From CAMBRF01 sp964404035 (lineage in GTDB: Bacteria; Verrucomicrobiota; Kiritimatiellia; CAIKKV01; CAITUY01), in the NCBI GenBank assembly GCA_964404035.1, contig CAYOIT010000225.1, positions 1 through 6,783 of the forward strand: 6,783 nucleotides of DNA, read 5' to 3'. Below, in pieces: positions 1-5,647 of this stretch. The first letter of the stretch is position 1, and each line of letters opens with the position of its first letter. The notes under the pieces are model-generated. The model searched no databases and was not told where the DNA came from. It saw only the letters and a program-made list of their open reading frames with translations. Position numbers and translations under genes: made by a program.

Positions 1-624
1 CGGTTCTGCGCGGCCAGCAACGATTGGTTCAAGGTGACGATCACAGGACAGGATGCCGGCGGCGGGACGGTGGGATCGGTCGACTTCCCTCTTGCCGATT
101 ACCGGTTCCCCGACACCAACCAGAACTACATTGTCACCAACTGGACGTGGGTGAGCCTGGCGGCGCTCGGACCGAACGTGAAGTCCCTGCATTTCTCGCT
201 CAGTTCCAGCGACAGCGGCGTCTACGGTATGAACACGCCCTCCTACTTTGCCTTGGACGGTTTTCTGGTCGACCCTTCGTCGCCGGCCTTTGAGGACACG
301 GCCTCGTGGGAGGGGAGCGGAGAAGCCAACCTGATGGTCTATGCCCTTGGACGTGAAGCGGGAGACACCTCCCGTCCCACGCTGGCGCCGACGAACGAAG
401 CCTCTTTCTTTGAGGTGACCTACCAGCGGCGTGTCGACCTTCCCGATGTTGGAATTGGCGTCGAAGCCAGCACCAACCTGCTGGATGAAGCGTCCTGGAC
501 GACGAACGGGATCGAGGAGCGGGTGGTGGCCGAGGAGTCGGGTGTGGCGACCGTCCGCGCCCGTATTTCCAGCGGTGGCGCCGCCGCCGCGAGCTTTGTC
601 CGTTTGCGTGCCTGGCGGAAGTAA
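1..624 (+). CDS. DUF4465 domain-containing secreted protein, 3' part only
   Basis: The frame is open from the first base and ends at TAA 622-624, leaving 207 residues of a protein whose N-terminus lies outside the window. Residues about 10-85 resemble the end of a DUF4465 domain: GSVDFPLADYRF, then YIVTNWTWVSLAALG, then a LHFSLSSSD strand and GMNTPSYFALDGF. These domains occur in exported or surface proteins and their biochemical role is unknown. Residues about 97-207 form a second region (NLMVYALGREAG, then VGIGVEASTNLL and a final FVRLRAWRK) of the kind found at the C-terminus of many exported proteins of Verrucomicrobia and relatives. No membrane anchor or catalytic motif is visible in this part. 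A GTG at 34 is only an internal codon. The next gene starts about 10 bases after the stop, so the two may be co-transcribed. The domain call is by remembered motif, not by a search. Confidence 0.8.
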   Translation, partial: RFCAASNDWFKVTITGQDAGGGTVGSVDFPLADYRFPDTNQNYIVTNWTWVSLAALGPNVKSLHFSLSSSDSGVYGMNTPSYFALDGFLVDPSSPAFEDTASWEGSGEANLMVYALGREAGDTSRPTLAPTNEASFFEVTYQRRVDLPDVGIGVEASTNLLDEASWTTNGIEERVVAEESGVATVRARISSGGAAAASFVRLRAWRK

Positions 625-634
625 AGGGATGTCC

Positions 635-1435
635 ATGCGATCAGGCGTTGTCCAACCTCGTGAACGCGGCCATTCAGTGGCGGCGTTCACGCTGCTTGAG
701 TTGCTGGTGGTGATCGCGATCATCATGCTGCTGGCGGGGCTCCTGCTGCCCGCCCTAGGCTCGGCGCAGGAACGGGCCCGCCAGTCGTCCTGTGCCAACA
801 ACCTGCGGCAACTCCATCTCGCCAACACCCTGTATGCGATGGACTACAACTCCTATGTCCCGGCCTCAGTGGACATGATTGGCGCCAATCTCCAGCGCTG
901 GCACGGAGCCCGGACCTCGGGCTCAAAGCCGTTCGATGGCGCCAAGGGGCCGCTCGCCCGGTACCTGGGGAAAGACCATGCCGTCCGCGAGTGCCCCTCC
1001 ATGCGCCGCTACGTGCAGGACATCACGGGCGCCAACGCGTTCGAGGCGGCCTGCGGCGGTTATGGCTATAATGCCAATGGCGTGGGATCAAGATTCTTCA
1101 CCGCCGGGTACAGTCGGCAGAGCGCGGCGAGGGGAATGGACCCGGCGGATATTCGCGATCCGGCGCGGACGATCATGTTCTGTGACTCCGCGTTTCCCCA
1201 GCCGTACAACAGTCCGGCCTATCTCATCGAGTACTCGTTCGCCGAGTCCTTTACGTCCGCGACCGGCAGCCCGGGGCAACCCTCCATCCACTTCCGCCAC
1301 AACGACCGCGCCAACGTGGTCTGGTGCGACGGCCATGTGTCATCGGAAAAAATGACCGTGAGTTACAGCCAGGCGTTCGACAAATTCAAAGTGGGCTGGT
1401 TCGGTGAGCCCAACAATGACTTGTTTGATCCGTAA
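635..1435 (+). CDS. Prepilin-like protein with type IV cleavage/methylation signal and C-terminal H-X9-DG motif
   Basis: The 266-residue product has a basic leader followed by AFTLLELLVVIAII. Prepilin peptidase would cut after Ala17, leaving Phe18 at +1 and Glu22 at +5. Alanine replaces the more usual glycine at -1. A hydrophobic helix spans about residues 23-38. Asn/Arg-rich sequence (SCANNLRQLHLANTLYAMDYN) follows, typical of the large PVC pseudopilin families. Near the C-terminus His222 is followed by nine residues and Asp232-Gly233, the H-X9-DG signature. The protein is probably an inner-membrane or assembled pseudopilin-like component; its substrate is unknown. I chose ATG 635 because AAAGGG (623-628) lies 6 bases upstream. 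ATG 629 is possible but too close to that site. The open frame reaches back to 431, but that part overlaps the DUF4465 gene out of frame and is not credible. The gene converges with cysK copy 1, 23 bases apart. Confidence 0.88.
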   Translation: MRSGVVQPRERGHSVAAFTLLELLVVIAIIMLLAGLLLPALGSAQERARQSSCANNLRQLHLANTLYAMDYNSYVPASVDMIGANLQRWHGARTSGSKPFDGAKGPLARYLGKDHAVRECPSMRRYVQDITGANAFEAACGGYGYNANGVGSRFFTAGYSRQSAARGMDPADIRDPARTIMFCDSAFPQPYNSPAYLIEYSFAESFTSATGSPGQPSIHFRHNDRANVVWCDGHVSSEKMTVSYSQAFDKFKVGWFGEPNNDLFDP

Positions 1436-1458
1436 CCGCCAGCGGTCAAGAGAGGGCT

Positions 1459-2418
1459 TTACCCGCCGATGCCTTCGAAGAGGATGGTCGACAGGTAACG
1501 TTCACCCGCATCCGGCAGGATGACGACGATGGTCTTGCCGGCGAACTCGGCCTGTCGCGCCAATCGCAGGGCGACGGCCGCCGCGGCGCCGCAGGAGATG
1601 CCGACCAGCATGCCTTCTTCCCGGGCGAGACGCCGCGCCACGTCCACCGACTCGGCGCTGTCCACCTGCTCCACGCGGTCGATCAACGACAGATCCAGCG
1701 TATCGGGGATGAATCCGGCGCCGATGCCCTGGATTTTGTGGGGCCCCGGTTTCAGTTCCTGGCCGGCCCGTTTCTGGGAGATGACGGGGCTTTCCTTGGG
1801 CTCGACGGCCACGGAGATGATGCGCTTGCCCTTCGTGTTTTTGATATAGCGGGAGATGCCGGTAATGGTGCCGCCGGTGCCCACCCCCGAGACGAGCACA
1901 TCGATCGCGCCGTCCGTGTCGGCCCAGATTTCCGGCCCGGTGGTCGTTTCGTGAATCGCCGGGTTGGCGGGATTCTTGAACTGCTGGGGCAGGAAGTACC
2001 GGACGGGGTCGGAGGCCGCCAGTTCCTCGGCCCGGCGGATGGCGCCCTTCATGCCTTCCGCGCCGGGAGTCAGGATCAGGTTGGCGCCAAAGGCGGCGAG
2101 TACCCGACGACGCTCGATGCTCATGGTCTCCGGCATGGTCAGCGTCAACTTGTACCCGCGTGCGGCGGCGACGTAGGCGAGGGCGATGCCGGTATTGCCG
2201 CTGGTGGGCTCGACGATCTCGACGCCCGGTTTGAGCACGCCACGCTGCTCAGCGTCCCAGACCATGGCGGCGCCGATACGGCATTTGACAGAATAGGCTG
2301 GGTTGCGGCCTTCGATCTTGGCGAGAACCGTGGCCCCGGCGCCCTTCGTGAGGTGGTTCAGTTTGACCAGCGGGGTGTTGCCAATGGATTTCGAGTTGTC
2401 GGTGTATATCCTGCTCAT
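1459..2418 (-). CDS. cysK: Cysteine synthase A (O-acetylserine sulfhydrylase), copy 1
   Basis: This 319-residue enzyme makes L-cysteine and acetate from O-acetylserine and sulfide in the cytoplasm, using pyridoxal phosphate (PLP). The N-terminus has IGNTPLVKLN. NPAYSVKCRIG carries the PLP lysine, Lys45. PTSGNTG at 71-77 is the substrate-binding loop and GVGTGGT (GTGGT at 180-184) holds the cofactor phosphate. Ser275 in GISCGAA matches the serine that contacts the PLP ring nitrogen; the next residue is Cys276 where E. coli CysK has Ser. KPGPHKIQGIGAGFIP is also typical of CysK rather than CysM. AAGGAG (minus strand, 2426-2431) lies 7 bases before the ATG at 2418. The gene follows the MetC-like gene by 26 bases and is probably the last gene of the minus-strand operon. 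It resembles the second copy at 5648-6607 (about 42 differences by eye). All catalytic residues are present, so an active enzyme is likely. Confidence 0.96.
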   Translation of the reverse strand: MSRIYTDNSKSIGNTPLVKLNHLTKGAGATVLAKIEGRNPAYSVKCRIGAAMVWDAEQRGVLKPGVEIVEPTSGNTGIALAYVAAARGYKLTLTMPETMSIERRRVLAAFGANLILTPGAEGMKGAIRRAEELAASDPVRYFLPQQFKNPANPAIHETTTGPEIWADTDGAIDVLVSGVGTGGTITGISRYIKNTKGKRIISVAVEPKESPVISQKRAGQELKPGPHKIQGIGAGFIPDTLDLSLIDRVEQVDSAESVDVARRLAREEGMLVGISCGAAAAVALRLARQAEFAGKTIVVILPDAGERYLSTILFEGIGG

Positions 2419-2444
2419 CGTTACTCTCCTTGTTTCTGAATCAT

Positions 2445-3584
2445 TCAGTGGCTACCCAAAGCGGCGTCCATGTCGGCCATCAGATCCTCGGCGGCCTCCA
2501 GTCCCACCGAGAGGCGCACCAGACTGTCGGTGATACCGCGCGCCAGCCGCTCGGGGCGGGGCATCGCGGCGTGCGACATGGTGGCCGGGTAGGACAGAAT
2601 GCTCTCGACGCCTCCCAGGCTCACGGCCACGAGGGGCAGCTTGACGCGTTTGAGAAACGCGACGGCGGAGGGACCGTCGGCCAGTTCGAAAGAGATGACG
2701 GCACCTCCGCCCCGGGCCTGCGCCAGGTGGATCTCGCGGCCGGGGTGACTGGTCAACGTGGGGTAGTGGACCTTGCGGATGTCCGGCCGTTGTTGCAGCC
2801 AGGTCGCAAGGGTTTCAGCCGTCTGCTGCTGGGCCTCCATTCTCACGCCCAACGTTTTCAGCCCTCGCAGCACCAGCCAGGAATCCTGGGGCCCGAGAAT
2901 GGCGCCAAACGCGTTCTGGAGGGAGCGCAACCGGCAGCCCAGGAGTTCGTCGCGCGTGATGGCGACGCCGGCGATCAGATCGCTGTGGCCCCCGAGGAAC
3001 TTGGTGGCACTGTGCACGACGATATCGAACCCGAGTTCGAGGGGGCGCTGCAGATAAGGGCTCATGAAGGTGTTGTCGGTGATCGTCAGGAGACTGTGCT
3101 CCCGCGCGATCCTGACCATCTTCTTGAGATCGGTGATGGTCAGCAGCGGGTTGGCCGGGGTTTCGACGAACAAGGCGCGGGTGGCGGGCGTGATGGCGCG
3201 GCGGACGCTCTCGGGATCCGTCGTGTCGACGAAGGTGACCTCCAGTTTCCATTGACGGAAGACGGTGGTGAGGATCCGGTAGGTTCCGCCGTAGATGTCT
3301 CTCCCCACGATCAGATGATCGCCCGGTTTGAAGAGCAACAGCACGGAGGAGGTGGCGGCCATGCCGGAGGCAAACGCCAGACCGCGCGTACCGCCCTCCA
3401 ACTCCGCGATGGATTGTTCGAGGGCCTCGCGGGTGGGGTTGTCGCTGCGGCCGTAGTCGTAGGGGCCGAGGTGTTCCGGATCTTTCTGGGCGTAGGTGGA
3501 GAGTTGATAGATGGGGATGCTGGAGGCCCCCGTGTAGGGATCGCGGTCCTTGCCGGAATGGATCAGGCGGGTTCGGTAGTTCAC
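2445..3584 (-). CDS. metC: MetC-like cystathionine beta-lyase, PLP-dependent transsulfuration enzyme
   Basis: The 379-residue protein belongs to the Cys/Met-metabolism PLP family. It most likely cleaves cystathionine to homocysteine, pyruvate and ammonia in the cytoplasm. Visible features are Tyr44 and Arg46 in YDYGRSDNPTR, FASGMAA at 71-77, Asp170 in ITDNTF, and the PLP lysine Lys195 in HSATKFLGGHSD. The C-terminal part, AVSLGGVESILSYPATMSHAAMP, is close to my memory of Bacillus subtilis MetC. At the position where gamma-synthases and gamma-lyases carry Glu (AESLGG), this protein has Val321, which separates it from its upstream neighbour. The start is GTG at 3582-3584 inside a GTGA overlap with the stop of the preceding gene, so translation is probably coupled. 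No strong independent ribosome binding site is seen. Substrate choice (beta-lyase versus gamma-lyase) is inferred from similarity and gene order. Confidence 0.85.
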   Translation of the reverse strand: MNYRTRLIHSGKDRDPYTGASSIPIYQLSTYAQKDPEHLGPYDYGRSDNPTREALEQSIAELEGGTRGLAFASGMAATSSVLLLFKPGDHLIVGRDIYGGTYRILTTVFRQWKLEVTFVDTTDPESVRRAITPATRALFVETPANPLLTITDLKKMVRIAREHSLLTITDNTFMSPYLQRPLELGFDIVVHSATKFLGGHSDLIAGVAITRDELLGCRLRSLQNAFGAILGPQDSWLVLRGLKTLGVRMEAQQQTAETLATWLQQRPDIRKVHYPTLTSHPGREIHLAQARGGGAVISFELADGPSAVAFLKRVKLPLVAVSLGGVESILSYPATMSHAAMPRPERLARGITDSLVRLSVGLEAAEDLMADMDAALGSH

Positions 3585-4720
3585 AGGGCGGCCCCCAGGT
3601 CGTTGATCAAGTCGTTCACCGCTTCGATGCCGACGGAGAGTCGCACCAGGCGCTCGTTGATGCCCAGCCGACGGCGAATATCGGGGTCCATGTCGGCGTG
3701 AGTTTGAACCGCGGGATAGGTGACGAGAGACTCGACCCCTCCGAGGCTTTCGGCAAACAGGAACACCTTGACCCCGGCGAGCAGGGGAGGAATACGCGCG
3801 GCCTCGTCCACCTCGAAGGCGATCATGCCACCGTAGCCGTTGTGCTCACGATCGAGGATCTCGCGCCCGGGATGGTTTCGCAGTCCGGGGTAATAAACGG
3901 CGCTCACATGCGGATGGGTGGTGAGCCAGGCGGCGATGGCCTGGGCGTTCTCCTGTTGTTTCTGCAGGCGCAAAGGCAGCGTCTTCAGGCCACGCAGGGT
4001 CAACCAAGCGTCCTGGGGCCCCAGAATGCTGCCGATGGCGTTTTGGAAAAACCCGATCCGTTCGGCGAGTTCAGGGGTGCTCACGACCACGGCGCCCGCG
4101 ACGACATCGTTGTGGCCGGCAAGGTACTTGGTGGCGCTGTAGAGGACCATATCGGCTCCGAGCGCCAGCGGCCGCTGGAACACAGGGGTCAGGAATGTGT
4201 TGTCCACGATCGTCAAAATGCCGAGCGGACGAGCGAGGGCGGCGATCGCCCTGATGTCGGCGATTTTCAGGAGAGGATTCGTCGGGCTTTCGATGAAGAC
4301 GGCCCGCACGCCCGGCTGCTGAAGGGTCTGCGCGACGGCGGAGAGATCGGAGGTGTCGACATAGGTGGCTTCGATCCCCAAGGGCCGAAACACCTTTTCA
4401 AAAAGCCGGAAGGTCCCGCCATAGAGATCCTCGGTCACAACAATACGGTCACCGGTGCGGAACAGGTGCAGGACAATGTCAACAGCGGCCAGACCTGAAG
4501 AAAAGGCAAACCCCTTGAAGCCCCCATCGGCCGCCGCCAGGGTTTCCTCCAGAACGAGGCGCGTGGGGTTGGATGACCGCGAGTAGTCGAATCCGGTGCT
4601 TTGCCCGAGGGCCGGGTGACCGAAGGAGGCCGTCTGGTAGATCGGCATCGAGATCGCCCCGGTGGATGGATCCCGCCGATTGCCCGCTTGCACCAGCAAA
4701 GTTGACAGTTCACGCGTCAT
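3581..4720 (-). CDS. metB: Cystathionine gamma-synthase / O-acetylhomoserine thiolyase (MetI/MetB type)
   Basis: This 379-residue PLP enzyme most likely joins an O-acylhomoserine to cysteine to give cystathionine, and may also use sulfide directly. The order of motifs is QAGNRRDPSTGAISMPIYQT, then STGFDYSRSSNPTR with Tyr46 and Arg48, FSSGLAA at 73-79, EDLYGGTFRLF, Asp173 in VDNTF, and PLP Lys198 in YSATKYLAGHND. FAESLGGVESLVTYPAVQTH has the glutamate (Glu324) expected in gamma-synthases and gamma-lyases, and Arg360 fits the carboxylate-binding arginine. The whole resembles B. subtilis MetI, and MetI followed by MetC is also the Bacillus order. It is the first gene of the minus-strand operon and overlaps the next by 4 bases. 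Upstream of ATG 4720 only a weak AAAGAG site is present. A reverse-transsulfuration gamma-lyase cannot be excluded from sequence alone. Confidence 0.87.
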   Translation of the reverse strand: MTRELSTLLVQAGNRRDPSTGAISMPIYQTASFGHPALGQSTGFDYSRSSNPTRLVLEETLAAADGGFKGFAFSSGLAAVDIVLHLFRTGDRIVVTEDLYGGTFRLFEKVFRPLGIEATYVDTSDLSAVAQTLQQPGVRAVFIESPTNPLLKIADIRAIAALARPLGILTIVDNTFLTPVFQRPLALGADMVLYSATKYLAGHNDVVAGAVVVSTPELAERIGFFQNAIGSILGPQDAWLTLRGLKTLPLRLQKQQENAQAIAAWLTTHPHVSAVYYPGLRNHPGREILDREHNGYGGMIAFEVDEAARIPPLLAGVKVFLFAESLGGVESLVTYPAVQTHADMDPDIRRRLGINERLVRLSVGIEAVNDLINDLGAAL

Positions 4721-4742
4721 GGTCGATCTCTTTCAAGATAAC

Positions 4743-4769
4743 TCTACTCAAACAGTAGATAATCTATTG
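4743..4769. promoter_or_regulatory. Overlapping dyads, candidate operator for the Rrf2-type regulator
   Basis: Two dyads share a half. TCTACT-CAAAC-AGTAGA (4743-4759) has perfect 6-bp arms. CAGTAGATAATCTATTG (4753-4769) is centred on 4761 and has one mismatched pair. On the minus strand this segment begins CAATAGA-N4-CTA-N-TGT, and the same gapped pattern appears upstream of cysK copy 2 at 5483-5502, with 14 of 20 positions identical. Its place over the -10 region of the divergent operon and beside the regulator gene fits a repressor site. Which protein binds is inferred. Confidence 0.45.
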
Positions 4770-4790
4770 CATAATGATGGATTGTGTCAA
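4761..4790 (-). promoter_or_regulatory. Candidate sigma-70-type promoter for the metB-metC-cysK operon
   Basis: Read on the minus strand, a perfect TTGACA (4790 down to 4785) is followed after 18 bases by TAGATT (4766 down to 4761), a 4-of-6 match to TATAAT. The start codon lies about 40 bases further on. The surrounding DNA is clearly AT-rich compared with the genes. The -10 box overlaps the dyad at 4743-4769, so a bound regulator could block polymerase. The -35 is convincing; the -10 is weaker. Confidence 0.5.
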
Positions 4791-4804
4791 AAATTAAATG
4801 GAAA

Positions 4805-4845
4805 TAATACCACTTTACTAGAGTATGGCCTCGTGGGTAGTATTA
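4805..4845. repeat. Imperfect inverted repeat in the regulator gene leader
   Basis: TAATACCAC (4805-4813) is complementary to GTAGTATTA (4837-4845) at 8 of 9 positions, with a 23-base gap. Inside the gap, TACTAGAGTATGG (4816-4828) resembles TACTAGTGTATTGG in the cysK2 leader. The segment lies 53 bases upstream of the regulator start. It could be an autoregulatory operator or a weak RNA hairpin, and chance is also possible in AT-rich DNA. No convincing plus-strand promoter was found; TTGTGT (4782-4787) with TAATAC (4805-4810) at 17-bp spacing is the best but poor. Confidence 0.25.
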
Positions 4846-4897
4846 CGCGAAGGTAAAGAAGACCATCCTCCATACTTTTCCAGCAAGGGCAAGAACC

Positions 4898-5341
4898 ATG
4901 AAGATATCGACAAAAGGGCGCTATGGGTTGCGGGTGCTTCTGGACATTGCGGCCCATCAGGAGAAAGGGCCGGTGATATTGCGCGACATATCGGCCAGGC
5001 AGGCTATTTCCGAGAAGTACCTATGGCAGGTCATCAACCCCCTCAAGGCGGCCGGGCTGGTCAACTCCACGCGCGGCGCAAAAGGAGGGTACGTGTTGGC
5101 CAAGGCGCCCGGGGACATCACGTTGTTGGAGATCGTCTCGATTCTCGAAGGCCCGGTAAGCGTGGTGGATTGCGTAGATACCCCGGACAAGTGCGATCGG
5201 AGTGGCGCGTGCGTGACACGCGGGGTCTGGGGGAAGATCGAGCGTGCCATCAAGGAATCGATGGCAAAGATTACGCTCAAAGAAATTGTCGAGGAGCAGA
5301 AGGAAGCGGATTCCGGTTCCGGTATGAGCTACATCATCTGA
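4898..5341 (+). CDS. Rrf2-family transcriptional regulator with an IscR-like cysteine triad
   Basis: The 147-residue protein begins MKISTKGRYGLRVLLDIA, the classic Rrf2 start shared with IscR and CymR. A winged helix follows: recognition region about residues 28-50 (ILRDISARQAISEKYLWQV) and wing RGAKGGYVLA at 59-68. Cys92, Cys99 and Cys105 (C-X6-C-X5-C) fall where IscR carries its [2Fe-2S] ligands (C-X5-C-X5-C), so metal-cluster binding is likely. The C-terminus is a Ser/Gly-rich tail ending in Met-Ser-Tyr-Ile-Ile. AAGGG (4885-4889) lies 8 bases before ATG 4898. The gene is divergent from the metB-metC-cysK operon and upstream of cysK copy 2 and metY. Its position makes it the probable regulator of both arms, in the manner of CymR, the Rrf2 repressor of Firmicutes sulfur genes. 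It is unlikely to be a housekeeping IscR, because no isc or suf genes are nearby. Family assignment is firm; targets are inferred. Confidence 0.93.
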   Translation: MKISTKGRYGLRVLLDIAAHQEKGPVILRDISARQAISEKYLWQVINPLKAAGLVNSTRGAKGGYVLAKAPGDITLLEIVSILEGPVSVVDCVDTPDKCDRSGACVTRGVWGKIERAIKESMAKITLKEIVEEQKEADSGSGMSYII

Positions 5342-5443
5342 GGCTGATGAAAGAGGGAATGCGCTGAAAAGGCGGACACGAGCCTGTGCCTTCGGTGCCG
5401 AGTAGTCTTGCTCCTTCCCATTGCGACCTCCAAAAGAAACCAA

Positions 5444-5473
5444 TTGACAGAAGTCACATTTTTGCTGCAATCT
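5444..5473 (+). promoter_or_regulatory. Candidate promoter for cysK copy 2 and metY
   Basis: A perfect TTGACA at 5444-5449 lies in a locally AT-rich stretch. The matching -10 at 17-18 bases (around 5467-5473, GCAATCT) is poor, so either a non-consensus box or an activator may be involved. TTGACA also marks the divergent operon promoter. From here the leader to ATG 5648 would be about 165 bases long and include the palindromic repeat. Confidence 0.35.
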
Positions 5474-5482
5474 GTAGGCAGT

Positions 5483-5504
5483 CAATAGACATACTAGTGT
5501 ATTG
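5483..5504. promoter_or_regulatory. Dyad CAATA...TATTG, candidate regulator operator upstream of cysK copy 2
   Basis: CAATA (5483-5487) and TATTG (5500-5504) are perfect inverted arms. Two further pairs inside also match (AC at 5489-5490 with GT at 5497-5498). The left part, CAATAGA-N4-CTA-N-TGT, matches the minus-strand sequence at 4769-4750 upstream of metB. Lying just downstream of the TTGACA promoter region, it would suit a repressor roadblock. The binding protein is inferred to be the neighbouring Rrf2 regulator. Confidence 0.42.
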
Positions 5505-5513
5505 GTATGGCTG

Positions 5514-5575
5514 GAGCCGGGACGCCCTCGTCCCGGAAGCATGGCGGCGAGACCGGGACGAGGGCGTCCCGGCTC
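5514..5575. repeat. Palindromic repeat element with perfect 23-bp arms (REP/MITE-like)
   Basis: The left arm 5514-5536 and right arm 5553-5575 are exact reverse complements around a 16-base loop (5537-5552). Each arm is itself a hairpin: CCGGGACG, a 4-base loop (CCCT or AGGG), CGTCCCGG. It is much more GC-rich than the DNA on either side and lies between the cysK2 promoter region and its ribosome binding site. No target-site duplication is evident, and no transposase is encoded. It is probably a dispersed palindromic element; as RNA it would be a very stable stem. Confidence 0.75.
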
Positions 5576-5647
5576 ATGAGAACGGGTTTCGAGCGAAGGA
5601 CTGCTTTGGGTGATGGAGTCGGAAACAAGAATAGAGGAGTGTTTGGT

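Larger units (their letters stand above)
5342..5647. other. 306-bp gap upstream of cysK copy 2 (regulatory region)
   Basis: No credible gene is present here. The first 100 bases after the regulator stop show no clear intrinsic terminator, only weak short hairpins. The gap then holds a TTGACA box (5444-5449), a CAATA/TATTG dyad (5483-5504), a strong 62-bp palindromic repeat (5514-5575) and a good ribosome binding site (AGAGGAG, 5633-5639). No known riboswitch fold or T-box was recognised. Confidence 0.6.

Noticed and set aside
431..628. In-frame 66-codon extension upstream of the prepilin-like gene
   Set aside because: It overlaps the DUF4465 gene out of frame, has composition unlike a signal or pilin leader, and a ribosome binding site fits ATG 635.
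1422..1451. Possible bidirectional terminator between the convergent prepilin and cysK1 genes
   Set aside because: Only a 4-bp stem (ACCG/CGGT) or a bulged TTGA-CCG stem can be drawn, with no T-run on either side.
1738..2439. Long plus-strand open frame opposite cysK copy 1 (233 codons), and similar long frames opposite metC, metB and cysK2
   Set aside because: All are GC-rich shadows of strongly conserved enzymes, with no recognisable domain and no ribosome binding site evidence.
4825..5367. 180-codon open frame overlapping the regulator gene in another frame
   Set aside because: The Rrf2 frame has clear domain motifs and a ribosome binding site; this frame is its shadow.
5342..5440. SAM riboswitch or T-box leader before cysK2
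   Set aside because: No conserved core of either class and no terminator/antiterminator pair was recognised.
5507..5647. In-frame 47-codon extension upstream of cysK copy 2
   Set aside because: It is encoded by the palindromic repeat and leader; ATG 5648 has a good ribosome binding site and matches copy 1 exactly in length.
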